From Thereva unica (Eukaryota; Arthropoda; Insecta; Diptera; Therevidae): a DNA stretch of 64,000 nucleotides. Made by a program: the position numbers and the translations under genes. Below, piece by piece: positions 1 to 9,740 of the stretch. Every line of letters begins with the position of its first letter. Within the stretch, counting starts at the first letter, position 1. The stretch is taken from contig OX465283.1 of the NCBI GenBank assembly GCA_949987705.1, forward strand, positions 51,250,953 to 51,314,952. Reading direction: 5' to 3'. Under the pieces are notes generated by a model. That model searched no databases, was not told the DNA's origin, and saw only the letters and a list, made by a program, of their open reading frames with translations.

Positions 1-3000
1 AGCATCAGCTGCTATCAAAACAATCTAGATTTTCAATCAACAGCTACTAAATCAATCAAGATTCAAGGAAGCATATGACGGGAGGAAAATACTCTTACAC
101 TGTTGGCCCTGAAATCGACGTTTTAATTGATTACTATTAAATCATGAGCGAGGAAATATTTATGCATAAATGAACAATTGACTTAAGGTGGATGGAAAAG
201 GTTTACTGGGAGAAAGAAATTAGAATAAATCTCCTTTGGCATATTCCCACACATATTATTTTTTGAATAGGGCTCCATGGCATCAGGGCCGATCGTGGAT
301 AAAAGGTGAAGGTTGGATTTAAATACGGAAAAAATATAATCGTTTTACTGTAGCCCAGTAAAAATAAAATATGTCCCCTACAGAAAAGTTACAGTCAAAC
401 CCTCAAAATGGATTTTATTACATCCCCATCGGCTCTTTTATTTGCGGAGGTATAAAGAACTTAAGTCCATACTGTACAGATAGGAAGTCGTTGGTGGAAA
501 CTTTGCTCATTAAATCAAATGGAAAAGAAGGTGAATATATCTGGCTAGAAAATATGATGGCCGATAAATTAAAGCAAGCACCTGTTCACATGATAAGGAG
601 AAGGACTAAAAACCAATAAATTTTCTTATGGGGAGGACTGGAAATTGAAAAGTTTTCGGGAATCAATATTAACTCTACCAATGAATGGACAGAAGAATCC
701 ATGTCACGACACGGATTGTACATGACATGATGTACACTTTTGGGGTAGATATTATGGTTTCGTGTACTTTTACTTGTTAACTTAGAAATTTGTTGAACCC
801 TAGTTTATTGAAAATGTACTTCGTGCCACTTCAGCTTTTATAAAAGAGTCTCATAGTGCCACCTGATGATGAAACCAATATTGAATCAATAAAAAATAAA
901 ATATGTATTATTAAAGAAAGCTAAAAAGTGCATTAAATCAATAGACGTAACTTGAATATGACCATCAAGGAAAATTCCAGCAACCCTAAATCTTTCTGAC
1001 CTTAAATTAAACTCTGCTTACATTTTCGCAATATACAAATTCAAGAAACTCCCACAAACTTTTTTTTATCACTGAAAATTTGCAGACAATAAGAGTTAAT
1101 TAGTAATTAAATTAAAATTGGGTTGATGCTGGAATTTTTTGAAAGGCATCATTTTGTGTCATAACCAGCCATCATACAGAAGTTGCACTCTATAAAAACA
1201 CTGCAACTTCGTGTTTTGGGAAAGTTATGCATGTTGAAACTTATTAATTACAATATAATGATTTAATTTTCATAGAAATGGGATCATTTTTTTTTTACAA
1301 TTAAAAGTAATTTAATAATCATTCTGGTTGACAGGTTGTTGCTTGCACTTTCAATACACGCATATTTTTTATTTTTTTCTGTAATTTATCGGGTACAAGG
1401 AGTACGACGGTGGAAAGCGAATTGATTGTTCTCTTACCATCCCGTAGATTTGAATGCCAGTCCGTTTGGACAAGTTGAGCAGTCTCTCTAAAGATTTGTT
1501 ACTCAGCCTTGTTTAGTCCAGCAAAATCGCGCCGTGGTGAAAGTGAGATCATATAACCTCATCGTGGTGGCCACTGGACGCTTTCCTGAAAAGGATGAGC
1601 TAATATGATTGGGCCTAACAAACCAAGATGTAAAGCTATTGCACGGTTGTTGAACGATCTCCTAGCACCGGGTGCGCCTAGTTATATTATAATGCCTTAT
1701 TCTCATATGGCGGCTCTGTCATAATGGACCATACCCTTCCTACCATACTCATTGGACTTTTGTATGCCAATTAATTTGGAGAAAGCCAAGGCAAGGAAAG
1801 CTGAATCGAATTGAGGAACTTCATGAAGTTTTCGTCAACTTCTTCCCTACAGACCAAAGCCAGGACGGCGGCCTGTAACCCGGGTATCCAAGAAGCAGGC
1901 CTAGAGAGCCGCCGGTGACTCCAAAGTTTCTGGACCCGCCAGAAAATTGGCAGCACCAGCTCCCATATAATCTAGAGGGAACCTTCCCGTCATCCAGGGA
2001 GAAGAAATAAAAAAATGGTTTCGGAATTACTCACCTACAGGGAGAACAAGCAGACCTAGACCGCCGCCGCTCTACTCTTAAGTTCTGGACTCACTAAAGG
2101 GTCAAGGAAAGACGACCGAAATGGAATTGGGGCCCGTGGAACATATCCGAGCCCGCTTTCGTGAACTTCTGACACAGAACATGCAACGCACACTCGTCCC
2201 CCACGAGACATAACTTACAAGTAGAGTGTTACCCCCTGGCAATCCTCCATAAGTGATAACTTCAGGCACAGTGTTTTGCGACCTTGTCTTGGCGTCTTAA
2301 TTATCTGACAACATTCCGAGGCTACCCAAAAATAAACAGTTTGGACATAACCAGGTCCAGTGGTCGGTGTATTTCAACAGAGTCCAATCGTCTAACAGCT
2401 CTCCGATCGTACGGTGGAAAGCTCGTCAGCTGTTGTATTTTATTAGTACAATTGTGCTCATACCTAATTTCTCTCCAAGAACTGTGTCAGCTGACAGGTT
2501 TTTCCTAGATGTACAGCCCACTGACATTTTTTTATTCAAAGAAATACGTCAACTCACATCTGATCATTTTTCAACCGAAATGAAATACCTAAAAAATTGT
2601 TTTTCATGTTTGTTTGAGCAGCTGACGTGTATTCCACTAAGTTACAGTCAGCTGACATTTTTTATTCATTTTTGTATCATCTCAACTGTTATTTGACAAA
2701 TTTTTATCCGGAATGAAATCACTGAAACCATTCTTTTTCTACGTGATTGGGGGGCTGCCGTATTCACCTTACTAGAATTGAGAGTTCCACGAAGCTTCAG
2801 CAGAAAAAAAAACTGGTGGCCAAAATCTGTTACTGGCTCCCGGACTAGGAGATTTATCTCTTGTGCACCAAAACGCACTGAATAGTTAAACCGAAATTAT
2901 CAAGGCGTTTGAAGAGCTGTTTGATGTCAGTCAGATGCTCTGATTCCCATCTACTCACCTTAACGAAATCCAGATATCTCGTGATTTTGTTGATGAACCT

Positions 3001-3446
3001 CTAAAACTTTTAGGCAGAGTTTCATAAGCACGTCCTCCGCAGCGATACGAATACGGCGGCACGCACATATCAAATCCATTTTGGAAAATATATACTTTAG
3101 ATGAACCATAAAATTTCATATTAGCGAGATCGAATATCTACTCATCAAAGTGAAGGCGTTGGCTCGAATCATGTGAGTGTAGGAACCCGATGGAGTGAAG
3201 AGATTTCAATGTGGTGTTGCATACTGTGTTTTATCGGTTGGTTAAAGTGGCAAGATTTTATAAACGAATGGCACTTTTTTAGAAGCTCTTTATAAATACC
3301 GGGAATTTGGTATTAAGTTGACTCGAGTTGTTAGGTGATATACAGATAGGTATTAACTATAAAACTTCGATATTTAAAATCACCTCGAACTTCGCTAAGT
3401 AATCGTTTCCGAGAAAGGTTTTTTGTTAAATTATAACAACATTGTC
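1..3446. other. Unassigned AT-rich stretch
   Basis: I see no coding homology, RNA gene or element with clear ends here. The longest open frames (for example 371-619 plus, 82 residues) show no motif I recognise and look like chance frames. A degenerate direct repeat at about 2510-2745 is listed separately. The stretch ends at the 12-bp target duplication of the next element. Confidence 0.5.
2510..2745. repeat. Diverged direct repeat, two units of about 137 bp
   Basis: A block running from a GTACAGCC...CTGACATTTTTTTATTC core to a CGAAATGAAAT...TTTTTC end recurs about 137 bp later as GTTACAGTCAGCTGACATTT through GGAATGAAATCACTGAAACC. The units differ at many sites, so the duplication is old. 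GTCAGCTGAC palindromes occur in and beside both. Function unknown. Confidence 0.5.
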
Positions 3447-3458
3447 GTGGTTTAAGAT
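3447..3458. repeat. Left TSD of the RTE-like insertion
   Basis: GTGGTTTAAGAT, identical to 4379-4390. It marks target-primed integration of the element between them. Confidence 0.85.
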
Positions 3459-4378
3459 CCATCCATTCATCCAATGGCGCTACAGCCCAAATCGAGCCTT
3501 GGCCTCCTCTAGGGCATTTCTCCAAGTTTGACGGTTCCTTGCAGCAGTTTCACAGTTCCGAATGTTGAGCATTGCCTCTGCGTCAACCGTCACAGAGTCC
3601 ATCCATCTCCTCCTGGGCCTACCTACTGGTCTATTTCCTGGAATTTCTGCCACCATAACCCGTTTTGGAATACGGTTATCGTCCATCCTAATTACGTGGC
3701 CGGCTAGTCTTAGTCTGTTGATTTTTATAAACGTTGAGGGTTGTGGGTCGTCAAAAATTTCATACAACTCGTTGTTGTATCTCCTTCGCCATATTCCATA
3801 CTCTCTCGTTGGGCCTATTATGCATCTGAGAATTTTTCTCTCAAACCTGTTGACTCGTTCCTGTATGTACTGGGTCATAGTCTCGCTGCCATAGCACAGT
3901 ACTGGTCGTATTACTGTTTTGTAAAGCGAAAGTTTCGTTTTTCTGTGCACAAGTCTTGAGTGCAGGATTTGTTTTTGGGCATAAAAAGCTCTATTAGCCA
4001 GTAGTATTCGTCTAGTTATTTCTTCCTTTTCATCGTTTTTTTTTTTTTTTTGTAATTGTAGACCCATGGTAGACTGTTTTATCGACTAATTCGACATAGA
4101 CTTCTTTGACTGCCAAGAAGGACCTTCCCACGATGTTCACGTCATCGGACGTTTTTCTTATCACCCATTCTAGGGCCAAGTTGAAAAGCATTGGAGCTAG
4201 TCCATCTCCTTGTCTAAGTCCTTGTCGCACTTCGAACTCTTCTGTTACTGCATTTTGGATCCTTGTTTTCGCCAGGGAGCTATTCGTTGTACACTTTATC
4301 AGTCGTACCAGCTTGGAGTTGACTCCTAATTCCAAAAGGATCCTGTAGATCATTTCTCTGATTATCGAGTCATAACTT
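3459..4378 (-). mobile_element. RTE-like non-LTR retrotransposon, 5'-truncated, with 12-bp target duplication
   Basis: The minus strand encodes pieces of an RTE-like reverse transcriptase. The first frame (4353 to 4030) holds RT motif B as LRQGDGLAPMLFNLALE and a damaged motif C (SDDVNIVGRS instead of YADD). The second (4067 to 3480) holds the C-terminal thumb and connector with LYKTVIRPVLCYGSET, GHVIRMDDNRIPKRVM and a RPVGRPRRRWMD motif, which are typical of this group in insects. About 100 residues expected between the two parts are missing, and an A-run lies at the junction (T-run near 4035-4052 on the plus strand), so the copy is internally deleted. The 3' end carries a GGATGAATGGATGG tail. 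The 12-bp sequence GTGGTTTAAGAT is present at both 3447-3458 and 4379-4390, a perfect TSD. Inactive. Confidence 0.88.
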
Positions 4379-4390
4379 GTGGTTTAAGAT
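4379..4390. repeat. Right TSD of the RTE-like insertion
   Basis: GTGGTTTAAGAT, identical to 3447-3458. It directly abuts the RNase H retroelement that starts near 4391. Confidence 0.85.
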
Positions 4391-6240
4391 GTAAGGAGAT
4401 AATCGTGATCGACGAACTTCTTGCCGACCTGAATAGCCGTGGATTTAAAGCACAGGCCTATGCAGACGATATCGTCATAACGATTAGCGGCGGTCATGAT
4501 AGCACCGTTTCTGACCCCATGCAAGCTGCTCTGTCACATGTGCATAGTTGGTGCCGTAGCAAGAACCTGGGTATTAACCCACAAAAAACAGTCATCGTAC
4601 CATTTACTTATAGAAGGAAGCTAAATTTAAAAGCTCTCTCTTTGGACGGCAAAGAAATAGTTTTCTCAAAGGAGGCTAAATATCTAGGCATAATCCTGGA
4701 TCAAAAGCTCTCATGGAAATCTCAAATTGTGAGAGTAACTGCCAAGGCAATTACATCTCTTCATGTTTGTCCCCAATTTGTAGGAAAAACCTGGGGCCTT
4801 AAACCTAGGTTAATGTTTTGGCTATACATGACGGTCGTAAGGCCCATGGTCACATATGCATCCATCGCATGGTGGGCTAAGACCAAACAAAAGGGTGCTA
4901 TGATTAAGCTGGCCAGGGTGCAAAGACTGGCCTGTCTTGGTATCACAGGGGCCAAAAGCACCTGTCCGACTGCGGCTATGGAGGCCCTACTGAACCTCCC
5001 TGCGCTACACTTGGTGGTGAAAAAATAGGCTCTAGCAGGGGCACTGCGCCTACGGGAGCTATTCTCCTTTAAGCCAGGAGACCTGCTGGTCTGCTGGGCC
5101 TGCTGATCGATCCTCAATGAGCTAAACCTGGAGCCAATGATATCTCTGTCCGATACCATTCCTGCTACTCTTGACTTTGACAAACCGTTTACGACGATTA
5201 TTCGAAGTAGGTCAGAGTGGCAATATGGCAGGCCTCTCTTTAGAGGAAGCACGGCCTTTTGGTACACGGACGGTTCCAAAACCGATAAAGGGGCAGGGCT
5301 GGGTGTTCATGGCCCAAGGAGCAAAATATCCATGGCTCTGGGCATTACCCCCACTGTTTTTCAGGCTGAGGTACTCGCCATCCAGGTGTGTGCTCAGACC
5401 AAATAGATAGAGATAGAGTTCCAAATAGCTCTAACATTGTTATTTTCTCGGACAGTCAAGCTGCACTGCTGGCCATTAAATCGCACAGAGTGACATCAAA
5501 GACTGTCCTGAATTTTCTCCAATCTCTGAAATTCCTCAGCAGGAACAATAGTGTCACGTTGATGTGGATTCCGGCCACGAAGGTCACATTGGTAATGAAA
5601 TTGCCGATGGCCTGGCAAGAGTAGGCGCAAACTCATCACCTATTGGCCCGGAACCTTTCTGTAGCTTAGCAAGCTGCCACGTAAAAATGGCCATAAAAAA
5701 TTGGATTAAGCAGATGTTCCTGCATAGCTGGTCAAGGACCCAGGGTGCTCGTCAAGCTAAAAGATTCATCCAAATCGATAAAGCTAAGGCGGGCAAACTT
5801 TTAAATCTCAAAAGATGGGAGCTAAAAATAATAACAGAGCTCCTGACTGGCCACTGTTCGCTTAACTATCATCTAAACAGGTGGCCGACTCTGGCTGTCG
5901 GTTCTGCGGGACAGATCCCGAAACCGCGGAGCACTTGCTGTGCGACTGTGAGGCTACAGCGAGGAAGAGACTGAGCCTCCTCCAGCGTGACTTCCCTACT
6001 CCCAGGGAGATTTGGGACAGTAACCCTAAATCAGTTTTAGGCTATGTAAGAAGCCTTAACCTTTATGGTTTTTAAAGACGGGGATGGCACAATAGACCAA
6101 ACAAAATAGGTCGCAGTGCCTGCCAAGGTGCCCCCATGCTTTGAATAGAGAAGATAAGGAACCGAAAATAGCGTACATGTACACGGATTTGAGGGAAGCA
6201 CTTGGGATCAAGAAATTTTCTCTCTAATTCTCTCCCTCCA
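4391..6240 (+). mobile_element. RNase H-bearing non-LTR retrotransposon (R1/LOA/I-like), 5'-truncated and decayed
   Basis: The sense frame enters in the RT palm and continues through thumb, RNase H and a C-terminal zinc-knuckle-like segment, then a 3' UTR of about 160 bp. Order: RT motif C AYADDIVITISGG (from about 4453), thumb with AKYLGIILDQKLSWKSQI, RNase H from WYTDGSK (about 5258), then CRFCGTDPETAEHLLCDC (about 5896). The endonuclease and the RT fingers are missing. The frame is broken by stops and at least three frameshifts. It is a relative, not a close copy, of the element at 18687-21958. Its 5' edge abuts the TSD of the RTE-like insertion. Confidence 0.85.
4405..6075 (+). pseudogene. 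RT-RNase H pol remnant with stops and frameshifts
   Basis: Reading shifts through frames 1, 3, 2 and 1. Frame 1 carries the RT (4405-5025), a TAG at 5026 and a TGA at 5104, then the RNase H start (first catalytic Asp in YTDGSK, Glu in FQAEVLAIQ). Frame 3 (from about 5388) holds FSDSQAALLAIKS with the next catalytic Asp. Frame 2 (from about 5564) holds HEGHIGNEIADGLAR with the last Asp. Frame 1 returns for the zinc-knuckle-like C-terminus, ending at the TAA at 6073. All four RNase H acidic residues survive, in three frames. No usable start codon belongs to it. Non-functional; the domain assignment is secure. Confidence 0.87.
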
Positions 6241-6294
6241 CTTTAACCACAACAACAAAATACATTCACTTTAACCACAACAACAAAATACATT
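6239..6294. repeat. Perfect 28-bp tandem duplication
   Basis: A 28-bp unit beginning CACTTTAACCACAACAACAA and ending ATACATT occurs twice head to tail (6239-6266, 6267-6294) without mismatch. It sits where the upstream RNase H element's 3' tail should end, so it may be a duplicated tail. Confidence 0.8.
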
Positions 6295-6445
6295 GTCAAT
6301 CCCGGACATAGGCGTAGTGAAATTTGTTCAGGTTTTGCTTCAAACATTTAGCCAAGTGAAGCGTTCTCACCGAGATGGTTGCTGAGAAACGATACCCCTC
6401 CCGGTTTTTGAATGAATATAACACAGCTACTGACCGGGATTGACA
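6294..6445. mobile_element. Short inverted-repeat element, MITE candidate
   Basis: TGTCAATCCCGG at 6294-6305 is matched in reverse complement by CCGGGATTGACA at 6434-6445, and the similarity continues a few bases inward (ACA against its complement). The unit is 152 bp with no coding potential. I see no convincing target duplication, so the boundaries are provisional. Confidence 0.45.
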
Positions 6446-7983
6446 CAAATACGTAAAGAATGCTATGCATTAGTGTTGCCAAAATGCTTCCCCGTGTTTA
6501 ATAAATTGCACTTCCTCGTCTTCTCTATTCGCCCCTATGCAAGAAATAGAAGAATAGAAGAAGGAGATAATTTCGTATGTGGCTCTGAAAGCTCTTATTT
6601 TTCTTACCAACAAGCGTTAGTTAACAATATTGAAGTGAGCCTTCTTTGAGTTTGAGCTTGAGTGGCGATACAAAATACCAGTGAGTTTTGAAAATATATT
6701 AGAAAATAATTGCCAAACCTCAGAATTCTCATGTTTTACAGGATTTTGCATTTAAAAATTTTAAGCATATGTATCACTGATTGTGTAAAGATAATCCTTG
6801 ACTTTTAGTTAAAGGAATTCCTCGATTATGTTTACGACCTTTAGTGGATCAGTGGACCAAGCCGAGTGGTTCAGAGTTTTTGCGGTAAATTATATTAAGC
6901 TGCGCGCGATCCTCACACTACGGTACGTTTCCCTTCAATCCCTTCAACACTGCAAAATTTCATTCCCCACATAAAACATTACTTAGCCTCTTACATCTTT
7001 ATTGAATATCATCAAAACGATTATCACAAACATCATACTCAGTCAAGTTAAGTACATACAATAATTGTGACCACCGCTCAGCAAATGTACTCCTAAGCTA
7101 ATAGTACTCGTAAACAGATGATAATTTTTTTCGTGAATCATTCCCAATCCACAGTGAATTTGTTTCGTCTGGTTAATATTAAAACAAATTTTGTGACTTG
7201 CAAAACCCATAAACAGTTTATGACTCTTTAATTATTATAACAAGGCTTTGCGTGGGTATGCCACCATCACGAGTGGAATACCACATACCATCAAAATTGA
7301 TTGCTTTAATAAATGATATGCGCGCTCACACACACACACACACTTCACATTTATTATAGCATAAATAATTTTATGTTATATCCTTCTAGAAAGAATTTAT
7401 TGGTGATTACGTGAAAGTCGCTTATGGTGTCACTTCCTGCTCGTCCTTTAGAGCTTGATTTTCAAAAGAAAATATAATCGACATAAAAATTCACGGTTTA
7501 GAGCAAGGCAACACTCCTGCATTGTGGATCCCCATCCAGCATAATTCAATGATATGCATGAAAAAATCCAGAAGGACTAAAATACTGCAGCAATTATTGA
7601 ACTGCAAGGCAGGAAGAAAAGGATTTCAATTTTATTGGGTATTATTAAAAACTAAAAATTCACTTTTACAATTATTTAACAAACCATAACCGTGCTGAAA
7701 GGCATTGATGGATCGGGTGGTAGAGCTAGAGGGTTCTACTTCAGCCATCCAAACCTCATAACACTTTAATGCACGTTATCTTTTTAATTCGGTTTACCTT
7801 GGGAAACACCATCTGCGATAAAGTGAGGATGTGGAAAAACATCTTAACTGCGCACTGAACAGTGCTGGGGGAGGGAATGTGTTTTGTTTTAATTTTTGAT
7901 ACCCTTTTTCGCTGTTGTCGATATAACAAGCTGCCATTTAACAGCTTTGAAGTATCGAGTATGTTTTTAATAGTCGCAATATC
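6446..7983. other. No gene seen; AT-rich with a short CA microsatellite
   Basis: I find no homology or paired repeat. A CA dinucleotide run lies at 7326-7342. A CCGAGTGGTTCAGAG string near 6864 recalls a tRNA A-box, but no B-box follows, so no tRNA or SINE is called. Confidence 0.5.
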
Positions 7984-8212
7984 CAGGGGCCTTATTCTCT
8001 ATTACAATATTGTGAGAATTTTTCTCGAAACTGCCAAAATGATATTCTGTATTACAAAACTGACTCGAAACTGTAACAATATTGTTAGATTTTTACTCGA
8101 AAGCTCAAGGGTAATCGAGCAATTTATAAAATTTTAGATACGGGTGATACAATTGAAAGCTCTTGCGCTCATTTTCTTTTCTTTCGGAGACATTTCTACA
8201 AGAGGAAGCAAT

Positions 8213-8220
8213 CTTGTAAT
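8213..8220. repeat. Left 8-bp hAT TSD
   Basis: CTTGTAAT, identical to 9248-9255. Confidence 0.9.
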
Positions 8221-9247
8221 CAGTGCTGTCACTTTTCAGCGTTAACTGTGGAGTATTTTTACCGAAAAAGGGGAGTAGATTGAAATTTTAGGGAGTAGAT
8301 TCCAATATCATTATATGTAAGAGCAAAAAACTCCACGTCCGGCAACAAAATGCCAATGACCCAATGTGCAGTTGTTCAGATTAAGATTCCTACATTTTTC
8401 AGTCTTTTCGGAAGCTGTTTTTTTTTTCATCTTTCATCCTTGATGACGTATTAAAGCATTGTTCTATTGAAAGTGGAACCATTTTCTTTGCCTCCATATT
8501 TTTTTTGTGCATTTTACTATAATTTTCATGCCTCGTAAGATGACATCTATTATTTGCAAGCACTGTAAAACAAATTTTGCAAAATGCCCTGTCCCCCACC
8601 CGTCTTAGCCAATGGAAAGAATTTTCCCATTCCGGCTTGTACTTTTGGATGTATTTTCTTTTTTTATTTTCTTCAAATATATTTTCTTGTTCGCTAAACA
8701 CATTATTAAAATTAATTAGGATTTTTATACTTGAAAATACTTAGTACAAACCATTCATGTTCCCGAGAAGGCGAAGATTGCTCCGTGGTTGTCTGGCTGG
8801 CGTCCCTATCCCTATAAAATTTAGCTTAATTTGTGTTAATAACATACAAATTATACTTTACTTGTTCTTTGCAATGCTTTGGAAGTACCTCTTCATTATT
8901 TATATGCACCTTAAATTAAAGTTTAACTGAACTCTGAAGCGCTCTAGCCCGTACCGAACAAAAACTTGAAGATAGTTCCAATTGCTAGTAACTTGACGTT
9001 TTCAACAAATGCATAATTTGAATTTAGGCGTAGTACTAGATGGGGCGCGTTCATATACCTTAAGTATATGTATAATGAATGATGTGGAAAAATATGATCA
9101 ATCCAAACTTTTAATACAAAACTGTTTTAAATCAAAATTAAAATAAGATTTCAAAAAGTGGAGTAGAAATTGAAAAGTGGCCACTTAATTCGCAAAACAA
9201 AAAATGTGGAGTAGATCTACTACTATTGGAGTAAAGTGACAGCACTG
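8221..9247. mobile_element. hAT-superfamily transposon, non-autonomous, 8-bp TSD
   Basis: The ends are CAGTGCTGTCACTTT at 8221 and its reverse complement ending AGTGACAGCACTG at 9247. The 8-bp sequence CTTGTAAT flanks both sides (8213-8220 and 9248-9255) without mismatch. A CAG...CTG terminus with an 8-bp TSD defines hAT. GGAGTAGAT motifs repeat in the subterminal regions on both sides. The 1,027-bp body encodes only a 100-residue zinc-finger ORF, so the catalytic core has been deleted and movement would need a transposase in trans. It is nested in the element at 7984-9338. Confidence 0.93.
8399..8701 (-). CDS. BED/TTF-like zinc-finger ORF, N-terminal remnant of a hAT transposase
   Basis: This 100-residue frame reads a basic, hydrophilic lead, then PEWENSFHWLRRVGDRAFCKIC and a C-x2-C-x13-H-x6-H finger (FCKIC at about residue 41, TRHENYSKMH to about 65), followed by a Lys-rich stretch. 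BED-type and related fingers open hAT transposases and bind the transposon ends. It lies between CAGTGCTGTCAC termini with an 8-bp TSD, which supports that origin. A full transposase would have about 600 residues with an RNase H-like fold and a C-terminal dimerisation domain, and none of that follows. It may be a pseudogene or a DNA-binding fragment that could compete for ends; expression is unknown. The ATG at 8701 is the first one available. Confidence 0.6.
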   Translation of the reverse strand: MFSEQENIFEENKKRKYIQKYKPEWENSFHWLRRVGDRAFCKICFTVLANNRCHLTRHENYSKMHKKNMEAKKMVPLSIEQCFNTSSRMKDEKKNSFRKD

Positions 9248-9255
9248 CTTGTAAT
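9248..9255. repeat. Right 8-bp hAT TSD
   Basis: CTTGTAAT, identical to 8213-8220. Confidence 0.9.
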
Positions 9256-9338
9256 AGGGAATACGGAAGCATTTTAGTTTCGGATAACAGTTTCGAGTGC
9301 AAAGCATTTGAGTATTGTAATAGAGAATAAGGCCCCAG

Positions 9339-9740
9339 AATAGCATTGAGTAATATTTTATGATGTAGAAACGTGTTAGTGGAAGCGAAATGTGAAAACA
9401 AAGTGTTTTCCATATAAACAGTGTCTTTTGAGTTGGCACTATCGTGGTTTTAAAAAGACCATTTACGAAAAATTATTCTATTTCATTTTTCAACAGGAAT
9501 AGACTTATAGTCAGAAAAGAAATACAATTATTTTGATGTATATAAATGATATTACACAATAGTATCGTCATACCGTAGCAGGTGATACTGCTACCTGTGA
9601 GAACCACAAAATTGCTTTGGCCTGATCGGTTCCAATAACTTTAGCACTAGCAATACATTGTTAGCTACGTAAGTCTAACACACTACATATTTGAAGTCTA
9701 CAATCGATTTCAGCACAAAGTTTAAGAAATAATAAATGTC
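9339..9740. other. No gene seen
   Basis: AT-rich sequence between the nested DNA elements and the 3' end of the RTE-like element. I see no motif I can support. Confidence 0.5.

Larger units (their letters stand above)
7984..9338. mobile_element. Inverted-repeat DNA element, split by a hAT insertion
   Basis: The left end starts CAGGGGCCTTATTCTCTATT and the right end, read in reverse complement, starts CTGGGGCCTTATTCTCTATT; the match runs about 26 bp. The motif TATTC(T/C)(C/G)TATTACAA recurs inside both ends (near 7993 and 8043, and twice in reverse near 9250-9330), and CTCGAAACTG recurs near 8027, 8065 and 9290 (reverse). Such subterminal repeats are usual for transposase binding. Removing the nested element and one TSD leaves about 320 bp with no coding region, so this is a MITE. 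The bases outside the ends do not form a clear TSD, so I do not assign a superfamily. Confidence 0.72.

Noticed and set aside
371..619. 82-residue open frame with two Cys and a hydrophobic start
   Set aside because: No recognisable domain, no splice or promoter context, and length within chance expectation for AT-rich DNA of this size.
6864..6900. tRNA-like A-box (GAGTGGTTCAGAG)
   Set aside because: No B-box at the proper distance and no cloverleaf.
7984..9338. hAT assignment for the outer inverted-repeat element
   Set aside because: The eight bases outside the two ends (GCAATATC and AATAGCAT) do not match, so the superfamily is left open.
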